DNA of 64,000 nucleotides from Shewanella japonica (GTDB lineage: Bacteria > Pseudomonadota > Gammaproteobacteria > Enterobacterales > Shewanellaceae), in the NCBI RefSeq assembly GCF_002075795.1, contig NZ_CP020472.1, positions 2,153,001 to 2,217,000 of the forward strand. The letters run 5' to 3'. Position 1 is the stretch's first letter; every line of letters starts with the position of its first letter. The notes beneath the pieces are model-generated. The model ran no database searches. It was given only the letters and a program-made list of their open reading frames with translations, and was not told where the DNA came from. The position numbers were made by a program, and so were the translations under genes. Shown here one piece after another: positions 56,276-64,000 of this stretch.

Positions 56276-57958
56276 ATGGACCAATTTCATCAACAGCGTC
56301 AACAACCACAAAGTACCAAGCCTATCGTTTGGACGATTGCTGGCTCTGATAGTGGTGGAGGCGCTGGTATACAAACCGATTTAGCGACAATTAATGATTT
56401 GTCATGCTTTGGCTGCAGTGTTATCACAGCATTGACGGCGCAAAATTCCGTGACTGTTGCAAAGGTTGACGCTGTTTCTCAAGAAATGTTACTCGGCCAG
56501 CTAAATGCTTTGGCCGAGGATTTAGCGCCATCAGCAATAAAAATTGGCTTAATTGCCAATCAAAAACAGCTTGAATTAATAGCCCGTTGGATAAAATCAT
56601 TTAAATGTCGCTCATTGGCCTTTAAGACTATCCCTATCATTTTAGATCCGGTTATGGTCTCAAGCTCTGGAGACAGCCTCAATAGTGAGTCTGAGTTAGA
56701 TTTTACTCCATTCAAAGGGCTAGTGGATTTGATTACCCCCAATGCCCATGAACTTATAAAGCTAACCCAATCGAATATTGATATTGATGCTCAGCATGGC
56801 TTTTATCAAGCGTCATGTTGGTTAAGTGAATATCTAGATTGTCATGTGTTGGCTAAAGGTGGTGATACTCATGGTTGGCAAGGTGATAATGCCATTGATT
56901 TATTTGTCTGTGAGGCAGTTTTAGGTGTCAGTGAAGAACATCAATTTCAGCGATATTGGCTAACCGCACCACGAGTATTAACACCAAATAATCATGGTAC
57001 TGGTTGCACGCTTTCAAGTGCAATAGCTGCCTTTATGGCCAAAGGTTTTGTTTTGCATGATGCGATTGTCATGGCAAAAGCATATGTTTTAAAAGGCTTA
57101 ACCTATAGTGTTAGTTATGGGAAAGGCGCAGGACCTGTAGCAAAAACAGGATGGCCAAGTGATATTAGTTATTATCCTAAGATTGCATATTATATCTATA
57201 ATGCATTATTACTCGATAGCGAGTTAAACAATGATGCACAAGCTAATGAGTTTGTGCGTTTGCAACGTGATATCGGCATTTATCCTGTTGTTGATGACAT
57301 AGCGATGCTAGCGCAATTACTGCAAGCGAATTGCACGACCGTACAATTACGAATTAAAGCCGACAGTCTTGTTTCTAGCGAGCAGCTTGAGCGAGATATT
57401 AAGCAAGCTATTGCATTAGGTAGACAATACAATGCGCAAGTATTTATCAATGATCATTGGCAACTGGCTCTAAAACATAATGCATTCGGAGTGCATTTAG
57501 GGCAAGAAGATGCGATTCTCGCTGATTTACCAGCCCTTAAAAGTGCAGGCATTGCATTAGGTCTTTCTAGCCACAGTGTGTTCGAAATTTTATTGGCCAA
57601 TCAATTAAAACCTTCGTATATCGCACTGGGGCATATCTTTGCCACCACAACCAAAGTGATGCCTTCTAAACCGCAAGGTTTAGAAAAGCTTTCGATTTAT
57701 GCTGAGTTGTTAAAACATGTTTGTCCAACCGTAGCAATAGGTGGGATCAATGAATCGGTACTCGCACAAATTAAGCACACAGGTGTAGACAGTGCTGCTG
57801 TAGTGAGAGCCGTTACAACCGCAAATGAGCCAGCTAGCGCCTATTTAAAGCTGCACAAACAATGGTTAGCACCAGAGTTTAGTCCTCATCGTGCAAGTGA
57901 TAGCCCTATAGATCTAGTCACTCGTAGACCTCAGTTAGAAGAGGTGTGCGATGAGTAA
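56276..57958 (+). CDS. thiDE: Bifunctional ThiD-ThiE fusion (HMP/HMP-P kinase and thiamine phosphate synthase)
   Basis: 560 residues. The N-terminal ThiD domain (about 18-290) has VWTIAGSDSGGGAGIQTDL, ALTAQNSVTV, DPVMVSSSGDSL, NAHELIKL and NNHGTGCTLSSAIAAF, and phosphorylates HMP then HMP-P. The C-terminal ThiE domain (about 335-535) has IYPVVDDIAML, TTVQLRIKAD, INDHWQLALKHNAFGVHLGQEDA, LGLSSHSVFE and VAIGGINE, and joins HMP-PP to thiazole phosphate. The ThiE phosphate loop reads ALGHIFATTTKVMPSKPQG. The fusion is known in Shewanella and relatives. It starts 3 bp after the thiC stop and overlaps thiF by 8 bp. Confidence 0.96.
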   Translation: MDQFHQQRQQPQSTKPIVWTIAGSDSGGGAGIQTDLATINDLSCFGCSVITALTAQNSVTVAKVDAVSQEMLLGQLNALAEDLAPSAIKIGLIANQKQLELIARWIKSFKCRSLAFKTIPIILDPVMVSSSGDSLNSESELDFTPFKGLVDLITPNAHELIKLTQSNIDIDAQHGFYQASCWLSEYLDCHVLAKGGDTHGWQGDNAIDLFVCEAVLGVSEEHQFQRYWLTAPRVLTPNNHGTGCTLSSAIAAFMAKGFVLHDAIVMAKAYVLKGLTYSVSYGKGAGPVAKTGWPSDISYYPKIAYYIYNALLLDSELNNDAQANEFVRLQRDIGIYPVVDDIAMLAQLLQANCTTVQLRIKADSLVSSEQLERDIKQAIALGRQYNAQVFINDHWQLALKHNAFGVHLGQEDAILADLPALKSAGIALGLSSHSVFEILLANQLKPSYIALGHIFATTTKVMPSKPQGLEKLSIYAELLKHVCPTVAIGGINESVLAQIKHTGVDSAAVVRAVTTANEPASAYLKLHKQWLAPEFSPHRASDSPIDLVTRRPQLEEVCDE

Positions 57959-58835
57959 GGCTTATGGACTGAGTGACCAGCAATTTATGCGTTTTTCTGC
58001 GCAAATATTGCTGCCTGACTTTGGCGAGTTGGGACAGCAAACACTGCAAATGAGTAAGGCTGTAGTCATTGGACTCGGTGGCTTAGGTCATGCAGTGGCT
58101 CAACAACTCGCTGCAGCAGGTATCGCTGAATTAATATTATTTGATGATGACAAGGTTGAACTTTCTAACTTACCTCGGCAGCTGTTATTTACAGATTCGG
58201 ATATTGGTAAAGCTAAAGTAACCGTTGCCGCGCAAAAACTATCGTCAGCTTATGAAGACTGCACAATAACAGCCCGCCAAAAACGCTTCACTGAACAGGA
58301 TGCTGATCTACTGCAAAGTGTCGATATTATTTTCGATTGTACTGATAACTTCGAGTCTAGATTGCTGAATAATAAAGTCGCGGTTAAGTATCAAATACCT
58401 TTAATTAGTGCTGCTATTAGTGGTTACCATGGGCAATTATTGTGTGTTGCGCCGGCTTATGAGCCTTTATCAATAACCGCATCTATGCATGACACGTCAC
58501 TAGCAAGTTCAACACAAGCTAATTCAATACAAACTAATTCAACACAAACTAAGTCAGCAAAAGCACTGCCAAATATCCGTAGTGGCTGTTTTCAATGTCT
58601 GTTCCCAGAAGATACCTTAATGGCTCAAAAGTGTTCTGATCTCGGTGTATTAAATGCAGCAGTGCTTAGTGTCGCATCAATGCAAACACTGATGGGATTG
58701 CAATGGCTTAGTGGTGACGATGACGCGAAACAATCATTAATAGGGCTGTTACATCTTTTTGATGCTCGCAGTTTGCAATGGCGTCAAGTTACGCTGAGTC
58801 AAGATGCTGAATGTCCCGTTTGTTATACAAGTTAA
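57951..58835 (+). CDS. thiF: Sulfur carrier protein adenylyltransferase ThiF
   Basis: 294 residues, E1-like MoeB/ThiF/HesA family. It adenylates the C-terminal glycine of ThiS. The nucleotide motif VVIGLGGLGHAVAQQLAAAGI is near residue 35, and the conserved Arg/Asp segments SNLPRQLLFTDSDIGKAKV and IFDCTDNFESR follow. A structural Zn site is formed by two CxxC pairs, SGCFQC near residue 217 and CPVC at the C-terminus. Residues about 186-203 are a low-complexity linker of near-repeats STQAN, SIQTN, STQTK. The ATG overlaps the end of thiDE by 8 bp. Confidence 0.94.
   Translation: MSKAYGLSDQQFMRFSAQILLPDFGELGQQTLQMSKAVVIGLGGLGHAVAQQLAAAGIAELILFDDDKVELSNLPRQLLFTDSDIGKAKVTVAAQKLSSAYEDCTITARQKRFTEQDADLLQSVDIIFDCTDNFESRLLNNKVAVKYQIPLISAAISGYHGQLLCVAPAYEPLSITASMHDTSLASSTQANSIQTNSTQTKSAKALPNIRSGCFQCLFPEDTLMAQKCSDLGVLNAAVLSVASMQTLMGLQWLSGDDDAKQSLIGLLHLFDARSLQWRQVTLSQDAECPVCYTS
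58508..58555 (+). repeat. Short degenerate tandem repeat inside thiF
   Basis: Three 15-bp near-copies (pattern TCAANACAANCTAAN) encode the S-T/I-Q-A/T-N/K pentapeptides of the ThiF linker just before its first CxxC pair. Confidence 0.75.
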
Positions 58836-58864
58836 CCTAACTGAGCTAGGTAAGGCTGGAATAT

Positions 58865-59068
58865 ATGATTACGATAAAATTTAATGGCTTACAAGAAGAA
58901 GTAGGTCATAAGCCGAGTTTGTTGCAGTTAATTGAGTCAAAGGAAATTAATCCTAAAACAGTGGCCTTAGTGCTGAATGAACAAGTGGTACCAAGAAGTC
59001 GTTGGGCTCAAATTGAGTGTCAAGATAGCGATAAAATAGATATTTTTTCAGCGGTAGCAGGAGGCTGA
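58865..59068 (+). CDS. thiS: Sulfur carrier protein ThiS
   Basis: 67 residues, ubiquitin-like beta-grasp fold. The C-terminal Gly-Gly (SAVAGG) is the site adenylated by ThiF and converted to thiocarboxylate. [28 protein letters not shown] is typical of the family. It delivers sulfur to ThiG for thiazole formation. A purine-rich AAGGCTGGA precedes the ATG. The thiG ribosome-binding site AGGAGG lies within its last codons, so the two are coupled. Confidence 0.95.
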   Translation: MITIKFNGLQEEVGHKPSLLQLIESKEINPKTVALVLNEQVVPRSRWAQIECQDSDKIDIFSAVAGG

Positions 59069-59069
59069 C

Positions 59070-59834
59070 ATGTTAACTATTGCCGATCACCAATTTGAAT
59101 CTCGGTTATTTACCGGAACTGGCAAGTTTTCTGATACTGAAACCATGTTAGCTGCATTATCGACTTCGCAATCGCAGCTGGTCACATTAGCCATGAAACG
59201 TATCGATCTCAGCAAGAACTTTGATGACTTACTCACGCCTTTACAAGAAATGGGGGTGAAACTATTGCCTAACACCGCTGGCGCTCGTACAGCGAAAGAA
59301 GCCATTTTTGCTGCTGAGTTAGCTAGAGAAATGCTCGGCACTAATTGGGTTAAACTTGAAATTCACCCAGACCCTAAATACCTGATGCCTGATGCCATAG
59401 AAACGCTTGCTGCAGCCTCAGTGTTATGTGAAAAAGGCTTTACGGTGTTGCCATATGTTCACGCAGATCCAGTGTTATGTCGTCGACTTGAAGAAGTTGG
59501 CTGCGCTGCTGTGATGCCACTGGGCAGCCCAATAGGCAGCAATCAGGGTTTAGCGACAGAACCATTTTTAGAAATCATCATTGAGCAAGCTAATATTCCA
59601 GTCGTCATCGATGCTGGGATAGGTGCGCCTTCACAAGCGTGTCGGGCAATGGAAATGGGAGCTGATGCTGTGTTAGTTAACACAGCAATTGCGAGTAGTG
59701 CCAATCCTCAACATATGGCGACATGTTTTAAAGATGCTGTTAACACTGGGCGTATGGCTTATCTTGCAGGTCTTGGTAGTGTGACAAAACATGCTGAACA
59801 TACCAGTCCATTGACACAGTTTTTAGAGAGCTGA
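59070..59834 (+). CDS. thiG: Thiazole synthase ThiG
   Basis: 254 residues, TIM barrel. It condenses DXP, dehydroglycine and ThiS thiocarboxylate to thiazole phosphate. [16 protein letters not shown] is at the N-terminus, VTLAMKRID carries the Schiff-base region, [11 protein letters not shown] and [16 protein letters not shown] are conserved, and the phosphate-binding [32 protein letters not shown] region is complete. It begins one base after thiS. Confidence 0.97.
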   Translation: MLTIADHQFESRLFTGTGKFSDTETMLAALSTSQSQLVTLAMKRIDLSKNFDDLLTPLQEMGVKLLPNTAGARTAKEAIFAAELAREMLGTNWVKLEIHPDPKYLMPDAIETLAAASVLCEKGFTVLPYVHADPVLCRRLEEVGCAAVMPLGSPIGSNQGLATEPFLEIIIEQANIPVVIDAGIGAPSQACRAMEMGADAVLVNTAIASSANPQHMATCFKDAVNTGRMAYLAGLGSVTKHAEHTSPLTQFLES

Positions 59835-59906
59835 TCAAACTGAGAAGTTTATCATCAACCTTAGAGGTTATTTGATGGACGGTAGATTTTCTATCAGGAT
59901 GAAACG

Positions 59907-61016
59907 ATGAGTTTTAGTGATTATTTTAAACAATTAGACCTCGATAAGTTGTCCATGCAGTTATATTCCTGCACAGCTAATGATGTTGAGCGTGCACTTG
60001 CCGCCCCGCAGCGTGATATCGACCACTTAATGGCACTGTTATCACCAGCGGCATCTGCATACTTAGAGCAAATGGCGCAGCAAGCATATCAGATAACAAG
60101 ACAACGCTTTGGTGCCAATATTGGTATGTACTTACCTCTATATCTATCTAATTTATGTGCTAACGAATGTGATTATTGCGGCTTTTCAATGAGTAATAAA
60201 TTGAAAAGAAAAACATTGTCTGATGATGAGTTAATAGCAGAAATTTCGATCATTAAACAACGTGGTTTTGATTCAATCTTATTGGTGTCAGGTGAGCACG
60301 AAACCAAAGTAGGAATTGACTATTTTAGCCATGTTTTACCAATAGTTAAGCAACATTTTAGCTATGTTGCTATTGAAGTGCAGCCATTAAAAACAGAAGA
60401 GTATCAAGCGCTTGTAGCATTAGGCTTAGATGCTGTTATGGTCTATCAAGAAACGTATCAACCCATAACCTATGCTAAGCATCATACGCGTGGTAAAAAA
60501 CAAGACTTCGTCTATCGGTTAACGACACCTGAGCGTGTAGCTAGTGCTGGTGTTGATAAAATTGGTCTCGGAGTATTACTCGGTTTGGATGATTGGCGTT
60601 TAGATGCACTGTTAATGGGCTATCATCTATCGTATTTAGAACGTCGCTTCTGGCGTTCTCGTTATAGTATTTCTCTACCAAGATTAAGACCTTGTACTGG
60701 TGGTGTGACTCCGAAAGTTGAGTTAACTGATAAAGGCTTAGTGCAAATGATTTGTGCATTCAGATTATTCAATGCACAACTGGAGATTAGCTTGTCAACA
60801 CGTGAAGAACCCAGCTTTAGGAACAATTTACTGCCGCTTGGCGTCACCAATATCAGTGCAGGGAGCTCAACAGAGCCTGGCGGGTATCAAAACCCTAATA
60901 CACAATTGGATCAGTTTGAAATAAGTGATGAACGTAGCGCCAGTGAAATGGCAAATACTATGCGTACTATAGGCTTAAACCCCGTCTGGAAAGATTGGGA
61001 AAAAGCTTGGTGCTAG
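59907..61016 (+). CDS. thiH: 2-iminoacetate (dehydroglycine) synthase ThiH
   Basis: 369 residues, radical SAM enzyme. It cleaves tyrosine to dehydroglycine and p-cresol for thiazole synthesis. The cluster motif CANECDYCGF (C-x3-C-x2-C) is near residue 84. ILLVSGEHE, VMVYQETYQPITYAKHHTRGKK, KIGLGVLLGLDDWR and NISAGSSTEPGGY are typical. TCAGGATG precedes the ATG. It is last in the thi operon, 72 bp after thiG with no terminator between. Use of ThiH rather than ThiO fits a facultative anaerobe. Confidence 0.97.
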   Translation: MSFSDYFKQLDLDKLSMQLYSCTANDVERALAAPQRDIDHLMALLSPAASAYLEQMAQQAYQITRQRFGANIGMYLPLYLSNLCANECDYCGFSMSNKLKRKTLSDDELIAEISIIKQRGFDSILLVSGEHETKVGIDYFSHVLPIVKQHFSYVAIEVQPLKTEEYQALVALGLDAVMVYQETYQPITYAKHHTRGKKQDFVYRLTTPERVASAGVDKIGLGVLLGLDDWRLDALLMGYHLSYLERRFWRSRYSISLPRLRPCTGGVTPKVELTDKGLVQMICAFRLFNAQLEISLSTREEPSFRNNLLPLGVTNISAGSSTEPGGYQNPNTQLDQFEISDERSASEMANTMRTIGLNPVWKDWEKAWC

Positions 61017-61145
61017 AAGGTAGATTGATAAACAATATTCTTTGTGAAAGTGAAGAAAATTGAAGCTCGCTCTCACTGTACAAATTGCATATTTTGTTTG
61101 ATAATTGTTGTTAGTTTGATTGTCTACAAATTAGGGGCAACGAGT

Positions 61146-61430
61146 ATGCAAATACCTTCAGCAATGAGTTCAGGTGTTCAAGGCCTTCAAGGGGCTCAGA
61201 ATGATCTTGCTCAGGCAACCACCACAGTGGCTAAACTAGAACCGGTTCAAACTTCATCTTCGGCCTATTTAGCTGAAGATACAGTTAGCTTGAGTAGTCA
61301 ATCAAATTCGACAGATAAAGTGTCAGCACTAATTGATGCTCAACAAGCGGTTAATCATGGTCAAGCATCTGCAGAGGTCATTAATGTCGCCAATGAAAAT
61401 GTCGGCACAATTATCGATTTATCTGTTTGA
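61146..61430 (+). CDS. Small flagellar rod/hook-like protein of unknown function
   Basis: 94 residues from the ATG at 61146. The upstream in-frame extension (from 61044) is a hydrophobic, Cys-containing stretch unlike this protein and is probably not translated. The N-terminus (QIPSAMSSGVQGLQGAQNDLAQA) and C-terminus (KVSALIDAQQAVNHGQASAEVINVANENVGTIIDL) resemble the terminal helices of FlgC/FlgG-type axial proteins. Small free-standing versions of this are often annotated as chemotaxis or flagellar-like proteins. It may form a pair with the next gene, which starts 2 bp after its stop. Confidence 0.65.
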   Translation: MQIPSAMSSGVQGLQGAQNDLAQATTTVAKLEPVQTSSSAYLAEDTVSLSSQSNSTDKVSALIDAQQAVNHGQASAEVINVANENVGTIIDLSV

Positions 61431-61432
61431 TT

Positions 61433-62671
61433 ATGATTAATGCGGTTAGCCACAGTTTAAATCCTAAAATGATTCAAACTGAACAAACTGTCACTCAATA
61501 TAGCCAATCAGCTATAGCTAGGAATGCTGTAACTCCGTTAACGGCAGTTTCAAATTCCGAAAAGACCACGACTTCATCAAGCCTGGTTTCAACTCAAGCT
61601 TCAAGTCTAGCAGCGCCAACCTTTATTTCACCATCAACACTAGTCGCACCTTCAAAGACTGCACTAGTGACGTCAAGTAAGAGTGAACCTACAGCGCTAC
61701 ATGCGCCTGAAATATCACCTTCTCAAATTCGTCAGATGGATGGTGCTAGCCATGCTGATAAGCTAGCATTTCAAACGATAATTCCTACGGGGGCCTCATC
61801 ACAGACTGCTATTTCTCAAACTTCATCAGAAAGTAGCGCAACCTATAATTTAAAAACCGGTGCGGTCAATGTTGCGGGGCTAATGGGAGCGAGTGATATC
61901 AATCAAGCCGCTACTGTCATGCTAAAGAATGAGAAATCAACGGAACAGGATCCGATCATTAATCCTAATGCTGACACTTCTCAATCTGTGAAGTCAGAAC
62001 AAGCGGTCACAAGTTCTAGCCAGCAAGAGCCGACTGAACAAGAACAATCTGCAGAGAAAGATAAATTAGAAAAGCAAGACCAAGTAGAGCAGGCAGAAAA
62101 AGAACAAGCTGATCAGGAAAAGGTTCAACAACAAAAAGATGAAGCAATTATCAAGGCACTTGCAGCAAGAGATCTTGAAGTTAAAACTCACGAACAAGCT
62201 CATGCTGCAGTCGGTGGCAATTATGCTAACTCTCCTGAATATACCTACGAAAAAGGTCCGGATGGTAAGCGTTATGCAGTAGAAGGTAAGGTAAATATTG
62301 ATGTCGGCGTGATAGAAGGGGATGCTCAAGCTACGGTTACTAAGATGCAGAAAGTTTACGCTGCAGCAATGGCACCCGTTCAGCCTTCATCAGCAGATTT
62401 ACAAGTCGCTGCAGAAGCGACTCGAAAATTAAATGAAGCTAAAAAAGAGCTTATAGTCGAGCGACAAGAAAAAGTAATGTCGACAGAGGAAACTCAACAT
62501 ATTAATGACTTAGGTCAGATTTTTAACAATGATGATGGTGACAGCCTCAATAGTGGACTAGAGCTTGAACAGCTTAATTCCACATTGTCTGATCAATCAA
62601 ACTTTCAACCAGCCCCTCAATCAGAACGTGAAACCAATACACGTTTATCAGCCATTGATATCGCTGTTTAA
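61433..62671 (+). CDS. SprA-related putative metalloprotease (CJM1_0395 family)
   Basis: 412 residues from the ATG at 61433. The first 230 residues are Ser/Thr/Ala/Gln/Glu-rich and probably disordered. A Glu/Lys/Gln coiled coil follows (about 200-240). The conserved core is at about 245-330: LEVKTHEQAHAAVGGNYANS, with a zinc-protease-like HEQAH, then YTYEKGPDGKRYAVEGKVNIDVG and DAQATVTKMQKVYAAAMAPVQPSSADLQVAAEATRKL. The family is widespread in proteobacteria and annotated as a putative metalloprotease with no known substrate. There is no signal peptide. Confidence 0.85.
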   Translation: MINAVSHSLNPKMIQTEQTVTQYSQSAIARNAVTPLTAVSNSEKTTTSSSLVSTQASSLAAPTFISPSTLVAPSKTALVTSSKSEPTALHAPEISPSQIRQMDGASHADKLAFQTIIPTGASSQTAISQTSSESSATYNLKTGAVNVAGLMGASDINQAATVMLKNEKSTEQDPIINPNADTSQSVKSEQAVTSSSQQEPTEQEQSAEKDKLEKQDQVEQAEKEQADQEKVQQQKDEAIIKALAARDLEVKTHEQAHAAVGGNYANSPEYTYEKGPDGKRYAVEGKVNIDVGVIEGDAQATVTKMQKVYAAAMAPVQPSSADLQVAAEATRKLNEAKKELIVERQEKVMSTEETQHINDLGQIFNNDDGDSLNSGLELEQLNSTLSDQSNFQPAPQSERETNTRLSAIDIAV

Positions 62672-62719
62672 TCAATTATCTGCAATATGCTACAGCGTTA
62701 TCGTCTATTTAATAAAAGC

Positions 62720-63616
62720 CTAAAGTCGAGTAAGCCCATGCTGTTGTAGAATCAGCGATTCCAATAATTGGCTAGCAGGACCTTGTCTATCGCGGTTGGG
62801 TACAACCAGTGAAAGTTGTATTTTCCGACTTGTGCTGCCGATTAATGACAATCTATGTAGTGACTTATTAGCAATGTCTTCACTGACTAAATAAGCGGGT
62901 AACCAACAAAATCCCAACCCATTTTTTAAAATGGTAATGGCCTCATGAAAATTGGTTACCGTCCAGCGTTGTTCTGACTTAAGCCAACCTGTCTCGATGG
63001 TTTTTTCTTTTGCGGTATCTTTAATAACGATTTGCAAATGTTGCGCTAATTCTTGATCGTCATTAATCACTGATTGTTGTGCTAATGCGTGTTCAGGGGA
63101 GCATACTAATATCATTTCTGATTCACAGATAGATTCTGCAATAAAGCCTTTCGGGGGAACACAACAAATAGCGATATCTGCTTGTTGTTGCGTAATTAAC
63201 TCATGAGTACCAGAAATGACAGAATCGATAATAGTGACTCGAGTGCCCCGACTATGTGGTAAGAAGGCTTGCAATGCACCGACTAAATAATGCATCGGAT
63301 AGATGAGTTCTCGAGCAATAGTTAAATTTGGCTCCCAACCTTGCCCTAGATTACTGGCAAGTAACTCTAAATCATCCACAGTTTGAGTTAAATGACGGGA
63401 GCGTCTTAGTAATACTTCGCCTTGCTCAGTTAGATAGGCTTTTCTGCCTTTAACTTCAAGTAACTGAATACCGAGCTGCGATTGTAATTTAGCGACTGCA
63501 TGATTTAGTGAAGATTGACTTTTATTCAGTTTTTCAGCCGCTTGCGCGTATCCACCGTAATCCACAACTGATTGTATTATTCGCCATTGTTCTAGGGTGG
63601 ATTTAGCTCTACTCAT
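62720..63616 (-). CDS. LysR family transcriptional regulator
   Basis: 298 residues. The N-terminal winged helix-turn-helix (QWRIIQSVVDYGGYAQAAEKLNKSQSSLNHAVAKLQSQLGIQLLEV) is complete, followed by the linker helix and a type 2 periplasmic-binding-like effector domain (TIIDSVISGTHELITQQQADIAICC, LKNGLGFCWLPAYLV). Typically a tetrameric activator or repressor. The target is unknown; the partial gene upstream in the same direction lies beyond a terminator, so they are separate units. Confidence 0.93.
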   Translation of the reverse strand: MSRAKSTLEQWRIIQSVVDYGGYAQAAEKLNKSQSSLNHAVAKLQSQLGIQLLEVKGRKAYLTEQGEVLLRRSRHLTQTVDDLELLASNLGQGWEPNLTIARELIYPMHYLVGALQAFLPHSRGTRVTIIDSVISGTHELITQQQADIAICCVPPKGFIAESICESEMILVCSPEHALAQQSVINDDQELAQHLQIVIKDTAKEKTIETGWLKSEQRWTVTNFHEAITILKNGLGFCWLPAYLVSEDIANKSLHRLSLIGSTSRKIQLSLVVPNRDRQGPASQLLESLILQQHGLTRL

Positions 63617-63648
63617 TTTTTTCTCTATTTGTATTTTACTATTTTATA

Positions 63649-63677
63649 TAAAAATGGCGCGTTGTATAACGCGCCAT
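63649..63677 (-). terminator. Rho-independent terminator after the partial gene
   Basis: On the minus strand: ATGGCGCGTT, loop ATAC, AACGCGCCAT, then TTTTATA. Confidence 0.85.
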
Positions 63678-63691
63678 ATAACAAGTTAAGC

Positions 63692-64000
63692 TTACTTGTT
63701 TGGTTTAATCTTCTCTTTTGAAGTGACTTGCACTGGCAAATACTTTTGAGTTGCTTTGATATTTGCTAAGTATGGGCCTTTATGCAGCGTTTTTGGCCAA
63801 TCTAATAGCATCATTGCCAGCACATTTCGATGTTCTCCCATGACCATATCAGGATTTCCTCTTGGTGATGGAATAAGCTGATACTCAGGATTAAACGATG
63901 AGGTTATGTGATCTTGAGTTTTCTTCACCACAGGATGATCTCGCTGGCCTGTAAGTAAGAAACTAATACCTACTTCGGCAATAATATCGTCAGTGGCGTC
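63692..64000 (-). CDS. Unknown protein, C-terminal part (5'-truncated by window edge)
   Basis: The frame is open to the right edge, giving about 102 visible residues. Stretches include FLLTGQRDHPVVKK, YQLIPSPRGNPDMVMGEHRNVLAMMLLDWPKTLHKGPY and a Lys-rich tail. I do not recognise a family. The internal GTG at 63931 is unlikely to be the real start because coding-like sequence continues upstream to the edge. Confidence 0.6.
   Translation of the reverse strand, partial: DATDDIIAEVGISFLLTGQRDHPVVKKTQDHITSSFNPEYQLIPSPRGNPDMVMGEHRNVLAMMLLDWPKTLHKGPYLANIKATQKYLPVQVTSKEKIKPNK

Noticed and set aside
61044..61145. Hydrophobic N-terminal extension of the small flagellar-like protein
   Set aside because: The downstream ATG at 61146 starts the family-like sequence. 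The extension holds two clustered Cys in a membrane-like stretch and does not fit axial-protein homologues.

Overview
The window looks like a chromosomal segment of Shewanella or a close marine Alteromonadales relative. The reasons are the low-to-moderate GC, the characteristic neighbour pairs (pyrD-zapC, rnhA/dnaQ divergent, gcvR/dapA-bamC) and a thi operon in which thiD and thiE are fused. Almost everything is housekeeping or ordinary accessory metabolism. I found no insertion sequence, prophage, CRISPR array or rRNA operon.

Layout. (1) 1-4540: the end of a DUF1329 envelope protein, a secreted YCF48-like repeat protein and an MMPL/RND exporter interrupted by an in-frame TAA. (2) 4.7-11.4 kb: NAD-glutamate dehydrogenase, pyrD and zapC. 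(3) 11.4-12.5 kb: an AT-rich gap without genes. (4) 12.5-20.4 kb: a pentose island (xylB, xylA, a Gfo/Idh/MocA oxidoreductase, a GNAT, a LacI regulator and a GH43 beta-xylosidase) with LacI-type operators but no sugar transporter. (5) 20.6-23.8 kb: a membrane diguanylate cyclase and a Cache-type chemoreceptor. (6) 24.1-27.6 kb: a small coiled-coil protein resembling the H-NS N-terminus, an RraA-family protein, AsmA and a BsuPI-like lipoprotein. (7) 27.7-34.5 kb: mltD, gloB, a methyltransferase, rnhA, dnaQ, a membrane-anchored protein, and two identical tRNA-Asp genes behind a strong promoter. (8) 34.7-46.2 kb: CPA1 antiporter, bcp, gcvR, dapA-bamC, an RND efflux pair, a small unknown protein and a DUF1254 protein. 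(9) 46.5-53.7 kb: fadE with FadR-like and PsrA-like sites, a YafJ-type amidotransferase, a DUF3108 protein, an alkyltransferase-like protein, a YqfA/hemolysin III protein behind a FabR-like palindrome, and an unknown anchored protein. (10) 53.9-61.0 kb: a TPP riboswitch and thiC-thiDE-thiF-thiS-thiG-thiH. (11) 61.1-64.0 kb: a small flagellar-like protein, a SprA-related putative metalloprotease, a LysR regulator and the 3' end of an unknown gene.

How the genes work together. The thi cluster encodes pyrimidine and thiazole synthesis plus coupling under one TPP-sensing leader. The xyl cluster encodes cytoplasmic xylobiose/xylo-oligosaccharide hydrolysis, isomerisation and phosphorylation under a local LacI regulator; its importer must be elsewhere. 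fadE and yqfA each carry a promoter site consistent with fatty-acid-responsive regulators, which ties both to membrane-lipid and fatty-acid control.

The observations most worth checking are the in-frame stop in the MMPL exporter, the possible truncated H-NS-like protein, the FadR plus PsrA sites at fadE, the FabR-like site at yqfA, the TPP riboswitch whose P1 overlaps a terminator-like hairpin, and the missing transporter in the xyl cluster. No clearly new multi-gene system was recognised.
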